DNA from: Cyclobacterium jeungdonense
Lineage (GTDB): Bacteria > Bacteroidota > Bacteroidia > Cytophagales > Cyclobacteriaceae
DNA: 64,000 bases
Assembly: GCF_010994275.1 (NCBI RefSeq)
Contig: NZ_WMCD01000010.1
Coordinates: 62,001 to 126,000 of the forward strand
Direction of reading: 5' to 3'
The notes beneath the pieces were generated by a model. That model ran no database searches. It was not told where the DNA came from and was given only the letters and a program-made list of their open reading frames with translations. Every line of letters starts with the position of its first letter. Position 1 is the first letter of the stretch. Position numbers and translations under genes: made by a program. Of the stretch, positions 35,568 to 43,007 are shown in pieces.

Positions 35568-36874
35568 GATTTCATCTCAGTTAGGGCGTCTTTGGCAATT
35601 TCCAGGGCCCGATCGATTTCGGCTTCGGTATGCACTGCACTGATGTACCAGAGCCCACGTCCAATGACCCTAAGGCCACGATCGTGCATTCCAGAAATAA
35701 AATGCTTCAGTTTGCCTTTATCAAAGCTCAGTACGTCCCGAAAGTCAAATACCGCGTTTTTGTCACTAAAACCCGTATGAGCAATAGGGCCGATTCCCGA
35801 TACAAGCAGAGGTTGACCGGTATCTTTTGCCAACTGCCGTAAGCCTTGCCGCAACTTGTCTCCCAGAGCAAACATAGTCGGGTAAGGATTCTCTCTTTCC
35901 AAAATGGATACCGTAGCCAGGGCGGCGGCCACCGTAGGATTGGCGGCGTTCATGGTACCGGCATGGATGACGCGGGCAGAAGCTATTTCCTCCATCCATT
36001 CCTTTTTACCGACCACTGCACTAATAGGATAGCCACTGCCCAGCGCTTTGGCGAAAACAGCCATGTCGGGAAGGATACTGTAAAGCCCCTGCGCTCCAGA
36101 CAGGCCTAACCGAAAGCCAGTAATGACCTCGTCAAGAATGAGTGCTATTCCGTATTGGTCGCAGATTTTCCGCAATCCTTGTAAAAAACCTTCCTTGGGG
36201 GGAATACAGCCATTGTTACACATAACCGGTTCGGTAATAATTGCCGCCAAGTCCTGGTGATGCTGCTTAACCAGCTCCTGAACCAATTCCAGATTGTTCC
36301 AGGGGAGCAGAAAAAATTCCTCAGCTGATCCGTGGGACAGGCCCTGGCTCCAGGGATGGATTACAGGCGCATTTCTGGGCCCGGTTTCTCCTGAGGCCGG
36401 GGTAGAAATACCATAACAAACGTTATCCAGCCATCCGTGGTAATGCCCTTCAAACCGCAAAAATTTCTGTTTGCCGGTTTTGGAACGGGCCACACGAAGT
36501 GCAGTCTGAACCGCTTCCGAGCCGTCCAGGCAAAACCGAATCCGCTCGGCGGAGGGTATGAGTTGCTGTAATTTTTCCGCCAATTCAATTTCCTGGGCAT
36601 GCTGTCCGGCAAATAATTGCCCCTTCAGTGAGTAGGTTTGCACTGCCTCCAGGATTTCCGGATGGGAATGCCCCAGGATCAGGGGGCCCTGGCTCAGGGT
36701 AAAATCCAGGTATTCGTTGCCATCCACATCATACAGTTTACTGCCTTTCCCGTGGGTGTAAAACAATGCATGGGGATGGTTGTATTTCCGGAATTCGGAA
36801 GAAACTCCGGAAGCAAGTACCTTTTTTGCCCGATCCAGCCAGCGGGCAGATTGGGAATAATCGTATTTTTTCAT
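35564..36874 (-). CDS. Class III PLP aminotransferase (glutamate-1-semialdehyde-aminomutase-like)
   Basis: This 436-residue enzyme is complete: substrate lid SSEFRKYNHPHALFYTHGKG, cofactor-binding LDGSEAVQTALRVARS, FEGHYHGWLD, the PLP Asp in LILDEVITGFRLG and the PLP lysine (K276) in VFAKALGSGYPIS. It is most like the GSAM and beta-amino-acid transaminase branch. HemL itself is unlikely because the gene sits in a catabolic operon without tetrapyrrole genes. It lies 3 bp after the first dehydrogenase gene and overlaps the second by 4 bp. It is a distant paralogue of the C-terminal half of the fusion protein at 27823-30147. Confidence 0.9.
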   Translation of the reverse strand: MKKYDYSQSARWLDRAKKVLASGVSSEFRKYNHPHALFYTHGKGSKLYDVDGNEYLDFTLSQGPLILGHSHPEILEAVQTYSLKGQLFAGQHAQEIELAEKLQQLIPSAERIRFCLDGSEAVQTALRVARSKTGKQKFLRFEGHYHGWLDNVCYGISTPASGETGPRNAPVIHPWSQGLSHGSAEEFFLLPWNNLELVQELVKQHHQDLAAIITEPVMCNNGCIPPKEGFLQGLRKICDQYGIALILDEVITGFRLGLSGAQGLYSILPDMAVFAKALGSGYPISAVVGKKEWMEEIASARVIHAGTMNAANPTVAAALATVSILERENPYPTMFALGDKLRQGLRQLAKDTGQPLLVSGIGPIAHTGFSDKNAVFDFRDVLSFDKGKLKHFISGMHDRGLRVIGRGLWYISAVHTEAEIDRALEIAKDALTEMKS

Positions 36875-36877
36875 AGG

Positions 36878-37864
36878 CTACCCATTTTTTAGCTCCTGGT
36901 ACCGATCTGCCAGGTGATAAATCTCTTTATTGAATTCCGCAAAGGCATTTTCCCAGGCCGCCGCCCCCTCTGGGGTATAGGCATACAGTCCCCGGGCCTC
37001 CTGGGTTCCCCGGGCTTTGTTTCGGACGATTTGCTGCATTATTTCCGGGACTTCCGATGCATTCCCCAATTCAGGAAACAAACGACTAAAGGTTTCCAGA
37101 AAATCTTCCAGTCCCAACTGATCCATCCGTTCGAACAGGCCCATAAAGCTCATCCAGGACCCCGCATCGTAGCGAAACGCCTTATCCGCATCCTCCATGG
37201 TAGTTTCGCCGGCTGCTACTAAGGTAAATAATTCCCGGTAAACGGCATACATCAGGCGGTTGGTGACGAAGCCACGGATGTCCTTTTGCAGAAATGTCGG
37301 CTCCTTGCCCCAACAATGTGCCAGGTCCACTACCCAGGAAGCCACGGAATCCCGGGTTTGCCTACCCCGGGTGATTTCCATAAACCGGGTCAGGTAGGCC
37401 GGCTCCGCCCAATGAATGCCAAGAAACCTCCCGGGATCCGGAACCAGCTCCTGTAGTAAGCTCACCGGAATGGCGGAGGTATTGCTGGAAATGACCGCCT
37501 GCTCTCGGGTATGGGCGCTGATTTTTTCGTAGACGGCCGCTTTGATGGCTTTGTCCTCCACTACACATTCCTGCACCAGGCTGCAGTTTTTCAATATTTT
37601 AAAATCCTCCGAAAGTGTCATGCGGTTTAAATAATACTCCGGGGAATGCTGCAATAATCCCGACCCAGCCGCATGTTGCAGCAGTTGCCGGATAGTTTTT
37701 CTGGCTGCTGTCAGCTCGTTTTTTAACGGGGCCACCGCCCGAACCGGATGACCGGCAATGGTCAGCGCCACAGCGATGCTACTTCCCATAAGCCCCAACC
37801 CTACCACACCGGCTTCAAGCCCGGCCAACTCTCGTTCATGTATCATTAATCCCAGTTCGTTCAA
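36878..37864 (-). CDS. 3-hydroxyacyl-CoA dehydrogenase-family oxidoreductase
   Basis: The 328-residue product has a Rossmann motif GLGLMG (residues 22-27), NTSAIPVSLLQ, a catalytic His in LGIHWAEPAYLTR (H151) and the active-site Asn in GFVTNRLMYAVYRE. The C-terminal helical domain has the family dimer region. The single-domain length and the HWAEP motif fit the branch that includes L-carnitine dehydrogenase and L-gulonate 3-dehydrogenase, which oxidise free 3-hydroxy acids rather than CoA esters. It is the first gene of the operon. A 3-hydroxy or 3-hydroxy-amino acid substrate is plausible but inferred. Confidence 0.87.
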   Translation of the reverse strand: MNELGLMIHERELAGLEAGVVGLGLMGSSIAVALTIAGHPVRAVAPLKNELTAARKTIRQLLQHAAGSGLLQHSPEYYLNRMTLSEDFKILKNCSLVQECVVEDKAIKAAVYEKISAHTREQAVISSNTSAIPVSLLQELVPDPGRFLGIHWAEPAYLTRFMEITRGRQTRDSVASWVVDLAHCWGKEPTFLQKDIRGFVTNRLMYAVYRELFTLVAAGETTMEDADKAFRYDAGSWMSFMGLFERMDQLGLEDFLETFSRLFPELGNASEVPEIMQQIVRNKARGTQEARGLYAYTPEGAAAWENAFAEFNKEIYHLADRYQELKNG

Positions 37865-37928
37865 TAAAAATTTACAATTAAAACCCGGACAGCAGCCAAC
37901 CTGCTGATCTGCCCCTTTGGCATGTAGT

Positions 37929-37936
37929 CAAAATTA
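37929..37936 (-). promoter_or_regulatory. -7 element of the seven-gene operon
   Basis: The plus strand reads CAAAATTA, complement of TAATTTTG, which fits TAnnTTTG. It lies 65 bp before the first start codon (37864). There is no -33 TTG at normal distance, which fits a promoter needing an activator; a 24-bp repeat stands 35 bp further upstream. Confidence 0.4.
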
Positions 37937-37970
37937 TCAGGATCCCTGTATTCTCACTATTCATATTATC

Positions 37971-37994
37971 TATAATCATGGTACTATCTTTCAT
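37971..37994. promoter_or_regulatory. Copy 1 of a 24-bp direct repeat, candidate AraC operator
   Basis: This element, with core ATGGTACTAT and end TTTCAT, matches the copy at 38290-38313 at 21 of 24 positions in the same orientation. It lies 34-58 bp upstream of the operon -7 box, a usual place for an AraC-family activator. Confidence 0.5.
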
Positions 37995-38289
37995 GGGTCG
38001 GGAGCGGTAGCGGATATAGGGTACCGAATGTTCCGAAATTCACTGTAAAGCATCATTTTTGGCTTTTAAATGAAATAAGATGCCCTGAATCTGGGACATT
38101 CTTCTCTCCTGGTTGGGTTCCTGCTCAGAAGAAATGGCTTTGGGAAGAAAGGAGGCGACTCAGCCCCTGCTGGAATGCGCATTGAAAATCAGCAGTTTGG
38201 GTAAAAGTGAGGACCATTTGCTTGGGGCATTTTTTGCAAACTTCACTAAAAAGGTGATGGGTGGAATATCCTGAACTGTTATTATTCTT

Positions 38290-38313
38290 TATATTTATGG
38301 TACTATTTTTCAT
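38290..38313. promoter_or_regulatory. Copy 2 of the 24-bp direct repeat
   Basis: Same core ATGGTACTAT followed by TTTTTCAT. It lies 158 bp before the AraC start. The two copies are 319 bp apart, which could allow DNA looping or separate control of the two divergent genes. The rest of the 606-bp gap (37865-38470) holds no gene I can support. Confidence 0.5.
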
Positions 38314-38417
38314 CAGGTATCCCTTTCACTTTTATCTCATCATACTTTAAATTATATTAATAAGAAAAATTGGAGGATCACATGAAATCGGGCATGACGA
38401 GAACGTCACAGGTAGTG

Positions 38418-38440
38418 ATGATTATAAAGCATGCGAGATT
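38418..38440 (+). repeat. 23-bp element shared with the region before the aldolase gene
   Basis: Contains TTATAAAGCATGCG. It matches the reverse complement of 47912-47934 at 22 of 23 positions. Here it ends 30 bp before the AraC start codon, in the same orientation to its downstream gene as the other copy. Confidence 0.5.
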
Positions 38441-38470
38441 ACACCTGACCTCTGAAAAAAATACAAACAG

Positions 38471-39349
38471 ATGAAATCGATAGAAGTTAGATTGCCACAG
38501 GATTTCGACAAGTCCTTTATCGTCTTTAAGGAAAAGGGACAATATTTTCCTTGCCCCTGGCATTACCATCCGGAATACGAACTGGTGCTGATACTGAAAA
38601 GTCAGGGACGACGGATGGTGGGAGACCATATTGGGTATTTTCAGGAAGGGGATCTGGTTTGCATGGGTCCCTATTTGCCTCATGTTTGGGTCAACGAGCC
38701 CTCCTTTGTTAATGGCACCGCTGACTATGAGGCAGAGGCCATTGTGATCCATTTTCAGGAAGATTTCCTTGGAGAAGATTTTCTGAAAATCCCGGAAATG
38801 GAGACGCTGCGAAATTTCCTGAAGCTGGCCAATCGGGGCATGGCGCTTCAGGGCAGAACCAAAGCCCGGATCAACGCCCTAATGGAAGAAATGATCCATA
38901 TGAATGGTATTCAGCGCTTGTCCAGTTTGCTCTCCATTTTTGACATCCTGTCGCAAACCCGGGAATACGAACTGTTGGCCAGTCCCGGCTACCTGGACCA
39001 GGTGGACCCGCAGGGATCGGACCGGCTGGATAAAATCAAGGCCTATATCCATAAAAATTTCGACCGGGATATTTCTCTACCAGAAGTGGCGTCCATGGCC
39101 AATATGGCTGTGACCACGTTTTGCAATTTTTTCAAGGAACAATACCGCATTACCTTTGTGGAATACCTGCATTCCGTCCGTCTGGGGCATGCCTGCAAAT
39201 TGCTTTCGGAAACGGATATGAATATCGTGGAAGTAGCTTTTGAATGTGGGTTTAACAATCTGGCGAACTTTAACCGGCAATTCAAAAAGTATAAAAAAAT
39301 GACGCCCACGCATTTTCGGAAAATGGTCAACATGCAAGAGGTGGCGTGA
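38471..39349 (+). CDS. AraC-family transcriptional regulator with cupin sensor domain
   Basis: The 292-residue protein has an N-terminal cupin-like domain (PWHYHPEYELVLILKSQGRR, DLVCMGPYLPHVW) and a C-terminal double HTH (~185-285): DISLPEVASMANMAVTTFCN for the first helix pair and NIVEVAFECGFNNLANFNRQ for the second. It is divergent from the seven-gene operon and is its most likely regulator, sensing the substrate or an intermediate. The two 24-bp repeats in the shared upstream region are candidate sites. The effector is unknown. Confidence 0.9.
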   Translation: MKSIEVRLPQDFDKSFIVFKEKGQYFPCPWHYHPEYELVLILKSQGRRMVGDHIGYFQEGDLVCMGPYLPHVWVNEPSFVNGTADYEAEAIVIHFQEDFLGEDFLKIPEMETLRNFLKLANRGMALQGRTKARINALMEEMIHMNGIQRLSSLLSIFDILSQTREYELLASPGYLDQVDPQGSDRLDKIKAYIHKNFDRDISLPEVASMANMAVTTFCNFFKEQYRITFVEYLHSVRLGHACKLLSETDMNIVEVAFECGFNNLANFNRQFKKYKKMTPTHFRKMVNMQEVA

Positions 39350-39404
39350 TTGTTCTTAATTGAGGATTAGAGGTGAGCATTTAGTTAAAAGAGTATAAAA
39401 GCTC

Positions 39405-39560
39405 AATTTTGGTTAAAGCCGGGGGTATGAATTTCTATTTTTTGGAATGGGCTATTTCCTATTGGGTGTTTTTTTTCAATTGCCTACTGCTTTAGCTGTA
39501 GGCAATATGGAATGTAACAGCATACCTGGCTTTAGCCAAACCGTTTATCCCAAAAGACTA
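39405..39560. repeat. REP-like palindromic repeats, left cluster
   Basis: One degraded unit (GGTTAAAGCC at 39411, GGAATGGGCT near 39445) and one intact unit are visible. The intact unit has TGCCTACTGCTTTAGCTGT followed by AGGCA (39481-39504), an imperfect 24-bp palindrome, and TGGCTTTAGCCA at 39527-39538. The same units recur at 40.9-41.6 kb. The gap 39350-39627 holds no gene. Confidence 0.75.
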
Positions 39561-39627
39561 AAAATCCCAATTTCACCATAAATGCTCCGCCTCTCACGTG
39601 GAATGGATACAGGATAATGAAATGATT

Positions 39628-40770
39628 TCATTCACTTATGACCACCCTAACAAACCCCATTTCATCATCCCTGTTCTGAAACACCCACAACATCCCGTCC
39701 TTGACAAAATATTTAGCAGAGGGGTTGGTATTAAGCTCAGGAATTGGTGTTTCACTTAGCAGATTGAATTCCATGTCAAAAACACTGAGAAATACATCGA
39801 TATTAGTTGTTTCATGGAGCAACCTTCTCTCTCTTTTTTCCTCACCAAAAGTACGTGAGGAAGAAAGCCTATAATATCTTTCATTTTGCGGATCCAAAAC
39901 CAAGGGGCCAAAACTTACTTGTTCGTGATAAGATTCCAGGGCATTGATCCGGTCCTCAATTGAATTTATAACGTCACCTTCGGTAGCTATTGTTATCTTG
40001 CTTGGTGTGTGTTGGGAGGAATAGGTCACTTGTTGAAGTTCATCGTATTCCGGAGAATACACATAAAAATCATTGGAAAACTCATGGGATACGATCAGCT
40101 CATCCTGTTGACTGGTTATAAAGACCCGGGGATCCCATTTATTATAAGTTGTCAGATCTCCAAGTGTGTATTTTTTATAATTCCCATTAGGATCAATTTC
40201 AAATGTGGAAATAAGGGTGTCAGCTATGTTTAGCTTTTTTAATGAAATCCTATTTGTCGAATGGTCAGTAACCAATCCAAAGGCGAGGTGATCAAAGCTG
40301 GGATTTGCCATTTGCTGGTATACATTTTCTTTGTCATCCATTCCTCCCTGCGCGAGGGAAATATTATTCCAATCAAATTTTTTCACCAGCCTACCTTCTA
40401 AATTAAAATGGCCCCCATATTGCCCTGCCAGGAACAATTTTCCATTTCCCATACTTTTGAGCGAAGAGATCCATGAACCGGTGCCATCCGGGCCTTCTTT
40501 TTGAAGCGGATATTTGTCCACGAGTTCCAGCCGGTCCAGATCTATCTTTTCAATGCTGTGGTCAAATTCGCTGTAGTTATACAGAAACTCATCTTCCTGA
40601 CAGTAATCCGAGACCTGCAATAGGTATTCCAAGTACAAAATCTCCCCCATGGAATCTACTACCACGGAATCAACACTGTAAACAATTGATTCTACGCTAG
40701 CGGAGTCTTGCGATTTTCCACAGGAAAAACTTATAGTAAGTATAATGGCAAGGAAAGTTCTGTTGATCAT
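39628..40770 (-). CDS. DUF4221-family beta-propeller lipoprotein
   Basis: The 380-residue product starts with a lipoprotein signal (FLAIILTISFSCGKSQ). The mature N-terminus VYSVDSVVVDSMGEILYLEY and the later blades (GTGSWISSLKSMGNGKLFLA, ELIVSHEFSNDFYVYSPEYD) match DUF4221, a six-bladed propeller found only in Bacteroidota. The protein is expected on the periplasmic or outer face of the outer membrane. It stands alone and is bordered on both sides by REP-like repeats. The function of the family is not established. Confidence 0.8.
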   Translation of the reverse strand: MINRTFLAIILTISFSCGKSQDSASVESIVYSVDSVVVDSMGEILYLEYLLQVSDYCQEDEFLYNYSEFDHSIEKIDLDRLELVDKYPLQKEGPDGTGSWISSLKSMGNGKLFLAGQYGGHFNLEGRLVKKFDWNNISLAQGGMDDKENVYQQMANPSFDHLAFGLVTDHSTNRISLKKLNIADTLISTFEIDPNGNYKKYTLGDLTTYNKWDPRVFITSQQDELIVSHEFSNDFYVYSPEYDELQQVTYSSQHTPSKITIATEGDVINSIEDRINALESYHEQVSFGPLVLDPQNERYYRLSSSRTFGEEKRERRLLHETTNIDVFLSVFDMEFNLLSETPIPELNTNPSAKYFVKDGMLWVFQNRDDEMGFVRVVISE

Positions 40771-40888
40771 TGGATTTAAAGGTGTATATAATAAAAGTAA
40801 AGCAACATTCCCTAAACCTATTCATTTTAAGCACATAATGGAAGTAAAATGATTTAGTTTAACCATTTTTAACCCCAAATCATGGACA

Positions 40889-41575
40889 GATAAAGTGGAA
40901 TGGGCTAAAGCCACATTCCTATTGAGGTAGGTTCAAATTGCGGGAGTCTGGAAATTTATTAATAAGCCAAAATCCCTCTGCTATTTTTGGAATCATTCCC
41001 TTTGAATCAATTGCCTACTGCTTTAGCTGTAGGCAAAATGGAATGTGTCAGCATCATTGGCTTTAGCCAAAACGTTATCCCCAAACCCTAAAATCCAAAT
41101 TTACAGTTCAACTCGTGAATTGGGCAATTACCTATTGAAGGGGCTAATGATTTGCTGGTGTTCTTCCCAGCAATTTTGGCTAAAGCCAGGGGATTGGAGA
41201 TCCATAATTAGGAATGGGCTAAAGCCCAATTCTATTGAGGGTTGTTCGATTAAAGATAGATCCATTATGATTCGGAACCAGCAATCGGATAATTGTCCAC
41301 ATCCCTGGCTTTAGCCAAATCTGGAATACCCTACACTTGTCCTACCATAAATTTGGGCTAAAGCCCAGGACATTGGATTGCTATATTTTTGAATGGGCTA
41401 AAGCCCCATTCCTATTGAGGGGGGGGGTGGATTTCGGGATGTCCGAATATATATTCATAAACCAAAACCCTTCTGAAATTTCAGAATCTTTCCCCTTGAA
41501 TCAATCGCCTGCTGCTTTAGCGGTAGGCAATCCGGAATGTAACAGCATACCTGGCTTTAGCCAAACCATTTATCC
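40889..41575. repeat. Field of REP-like GGCTTTAGCC / GGGCTAAAGCCC palindromes
   Basis: At least nine palindromes lie within 700 bp. Type A pairs a GCCTACTGCTTTAGCTGTAG palindrome with TGGCTTTAGCCA about 25 bp later: 41011-41070 and 41506-41564. Type B pairs TTGGCTAAAGCCA with GGGCTAAAGCCC about 28 bp later: 41176-41227 and 41353-41407. Half units are at 40901-40913 and 41306-41318. Conserved flanks are GGAATGTAACAGCATACC and ATTCCTATTGAGG. Open frames at 41045-41314 and 41337-41693 are only repeat read-through. The gap 40771-41816 holds no gene. Confidence 0.8.
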
Positions 41576-41816
41576 GGCCATTCAAATTTTTTCCCCGGGA
41601 AGCTTTGGATACCTTCGAATTACCTGCCTTTTAATAGAAGGAAAAAAATCACGGCTTCCTATTTTAAAATTAATCATTAAGTCCTTAATTTAGCACCTAG
41701 TTTACAACCTAGGAAAGCGACCTGGTTCCAAACCTCGAATTTTTATGGATTGGGAATCTTGACAGACTTTTTGATTGGTGAACAATTATTTTTAGTCATT
41801 ATTAACTTTTATACAA

Positions 41817-42980
41817 ATGAAAAAAACAGCTTGGTTGGCCTTGATAGCAATAGGTGTCATGGCATGTGAGGGAGGTGATTTTTCGGATGTCCCAGCACTG
41901 GTCGATGAAGAGGAACCGGAAGAAGAAATTGAACCTGAAATCCCAGAAGAAAAGCCCTTTGAAGGCATGACCCTCTCCTCTGTCGGTGGCGGAGCGATCA
42001 ACTATGGTGTGAGGGATATGCTGTTTTTCGAAGAGCAATTAATCGTATCCGGGGAATTTTCTCAAATTAATGGCATGGGTGCGGATTATGTGGGTGCCTA
42101 TGATGGTAACCAATGGAAGAAAATGGGCCGCGGCTTACCCAACCTGACCCCTACCTTACTGGTTCACGAGGGAGTTCTTTATGCTGGCGGCCATTTTATG
42201 CACGCAAAACAAGATGAGGCGCTGCATTTGGTAAAATGGAATGGCAATGGTTGGGAGGAAGTGGGTGAAGGACTCAATCTCCCCGTTAACACATTGGGGG
42301 TCTACCAGGGCAGCCTGATTGTTGGTGGAGATTTTACCATTGCCGGAATTGGGAGTCAGGACATTCCTACCAGGCACATCGGCAGTTGGAATGGTGAACG
42401 ATGGCGCATGTTGGGCAGCGGACTGGATGGCCCCGCACATACACAAATCCTGTACAGGGGAGAATTGGTGGTAGCCGGAGATTTTACTACTGCCGGAGGA
42501 GAAAGTGCCAGAAGTATCGCAACCTGGAATGGTGACAGATGGAGCAACTTCGGAGCAGGAATCGACGGTCAGGTGTTTGATTTGGCGGTATATAAAGATG
42601 AGTTATACGCCACCGGTATTTTCAACACCGCCGGGGGTATGCTGGCAAACCACATTGCCAAATGGAACGGCTCTGAATGGATAGCTCTGGGTTTGGGACT
42701 TAACATGACCGACCCATCTTCTTCCACCTTTGATTTGGCTGGCAGGGACTTGTGTGTGATCGGGGACCAGCTATGGGCCGGGGGTGCCTTTAATTCCGCA
42801 GGCGGAGAATCTACCGAAAATATCGCCATCTGGGATGGTGAAAGTTGGCATGGAACCGTTCCCGGACCCAATAACCGGGTGGATAAAATCTATTTCCACG
42901 AAGAAGTAATTTATCTCGGCGGGTATTTCAACCATTATGATGAGGCTGGGTTTGTGGCCATTTGCAAGATTGAAAAGTGA
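41817..42980 (+). CDS. Repeat-containing beta-propeller lipoprotein
   Basis: The 387-residue product has a lipobox (ALIAIGVMAC), then an acidic linker of Glu/Pro (VDEEEPEEEIEPEIPEEK) and six or seven repeats of about 45 residues. Each repeat has the form (V/A)GGDF..AGG......IA.WNG..W..LG.GL, for example AGDFTTAGGESARSIATWNG. These look like blades of a propeller related to delta-60 or Rax2-like repeats in surface proteins. The linker would hold it away from the membrane. It converges on the GH-like gene 27 bp away. No enzyme motif is visible; the function is unknown. Confidence 0.7.
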   Translation: MKKTAWLALIAIGVMACEGGDFSDVPALVDEEEPEEEIEPEIPEEKPFEGMTLSSVGGGAINYGVRDMLFFEEQLIVSGEFSQINGMGADYVGAYDGNQWKKMGRGLPNLTPTLLVHEGVLYAGGHFMHAKQDEALHLVKWNGNGWEEVGEGLNLPVNTLGVYQGSLIVGGDFTIAGIGSQDIPTRHIGSWNGERWRMLGSGLDGPAHTQILYRGELVVAGDFTTAGGESARSIATWNGDRWSNFGAGIDGQVFDLAVYKDELYATGIFNTAGGMLANHIAKWNGSEWIALGLGLNMTDPSSSTFDLAGRDLCVIGDQLWAGGAFNSAGGESTENIAIWDGESWHGTVPGPNNRVDKIYFHEEVIYLGGYFNHYDEAGFVAICKIEK

Positions 42981-43007
42981 TGTGTTCGGTTGGATTTTAT
43001 CATCCGG

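Noticed and set aside
35564..36874. Glutamate-1-semialdehyde aminomutase (hemL)
   Set aside because: The family matches, but the context is catabolic and no haem-synthesis genes are near.
38125..38313. 62-residue minus-strand frame in the AraC/operon gap
   Set aside because: It has no start context, no family features and covers one of the 24-bp repeats; a regulatory role for the gap is more likely.
40889..41575. Possible CRISPR array
   Set aside because: The repeats are palindromic units of two types with conserved flanks and irregular spacing; there are no unique spacers of constant length and no cas genes.
41045..41693. Two plus-strand open frames (41045-41314 and 41337-41693)
   Set aside because: They read through REP-like palindromes, begin at non-ATG or unlikely starts and contain no domain-like sequence.
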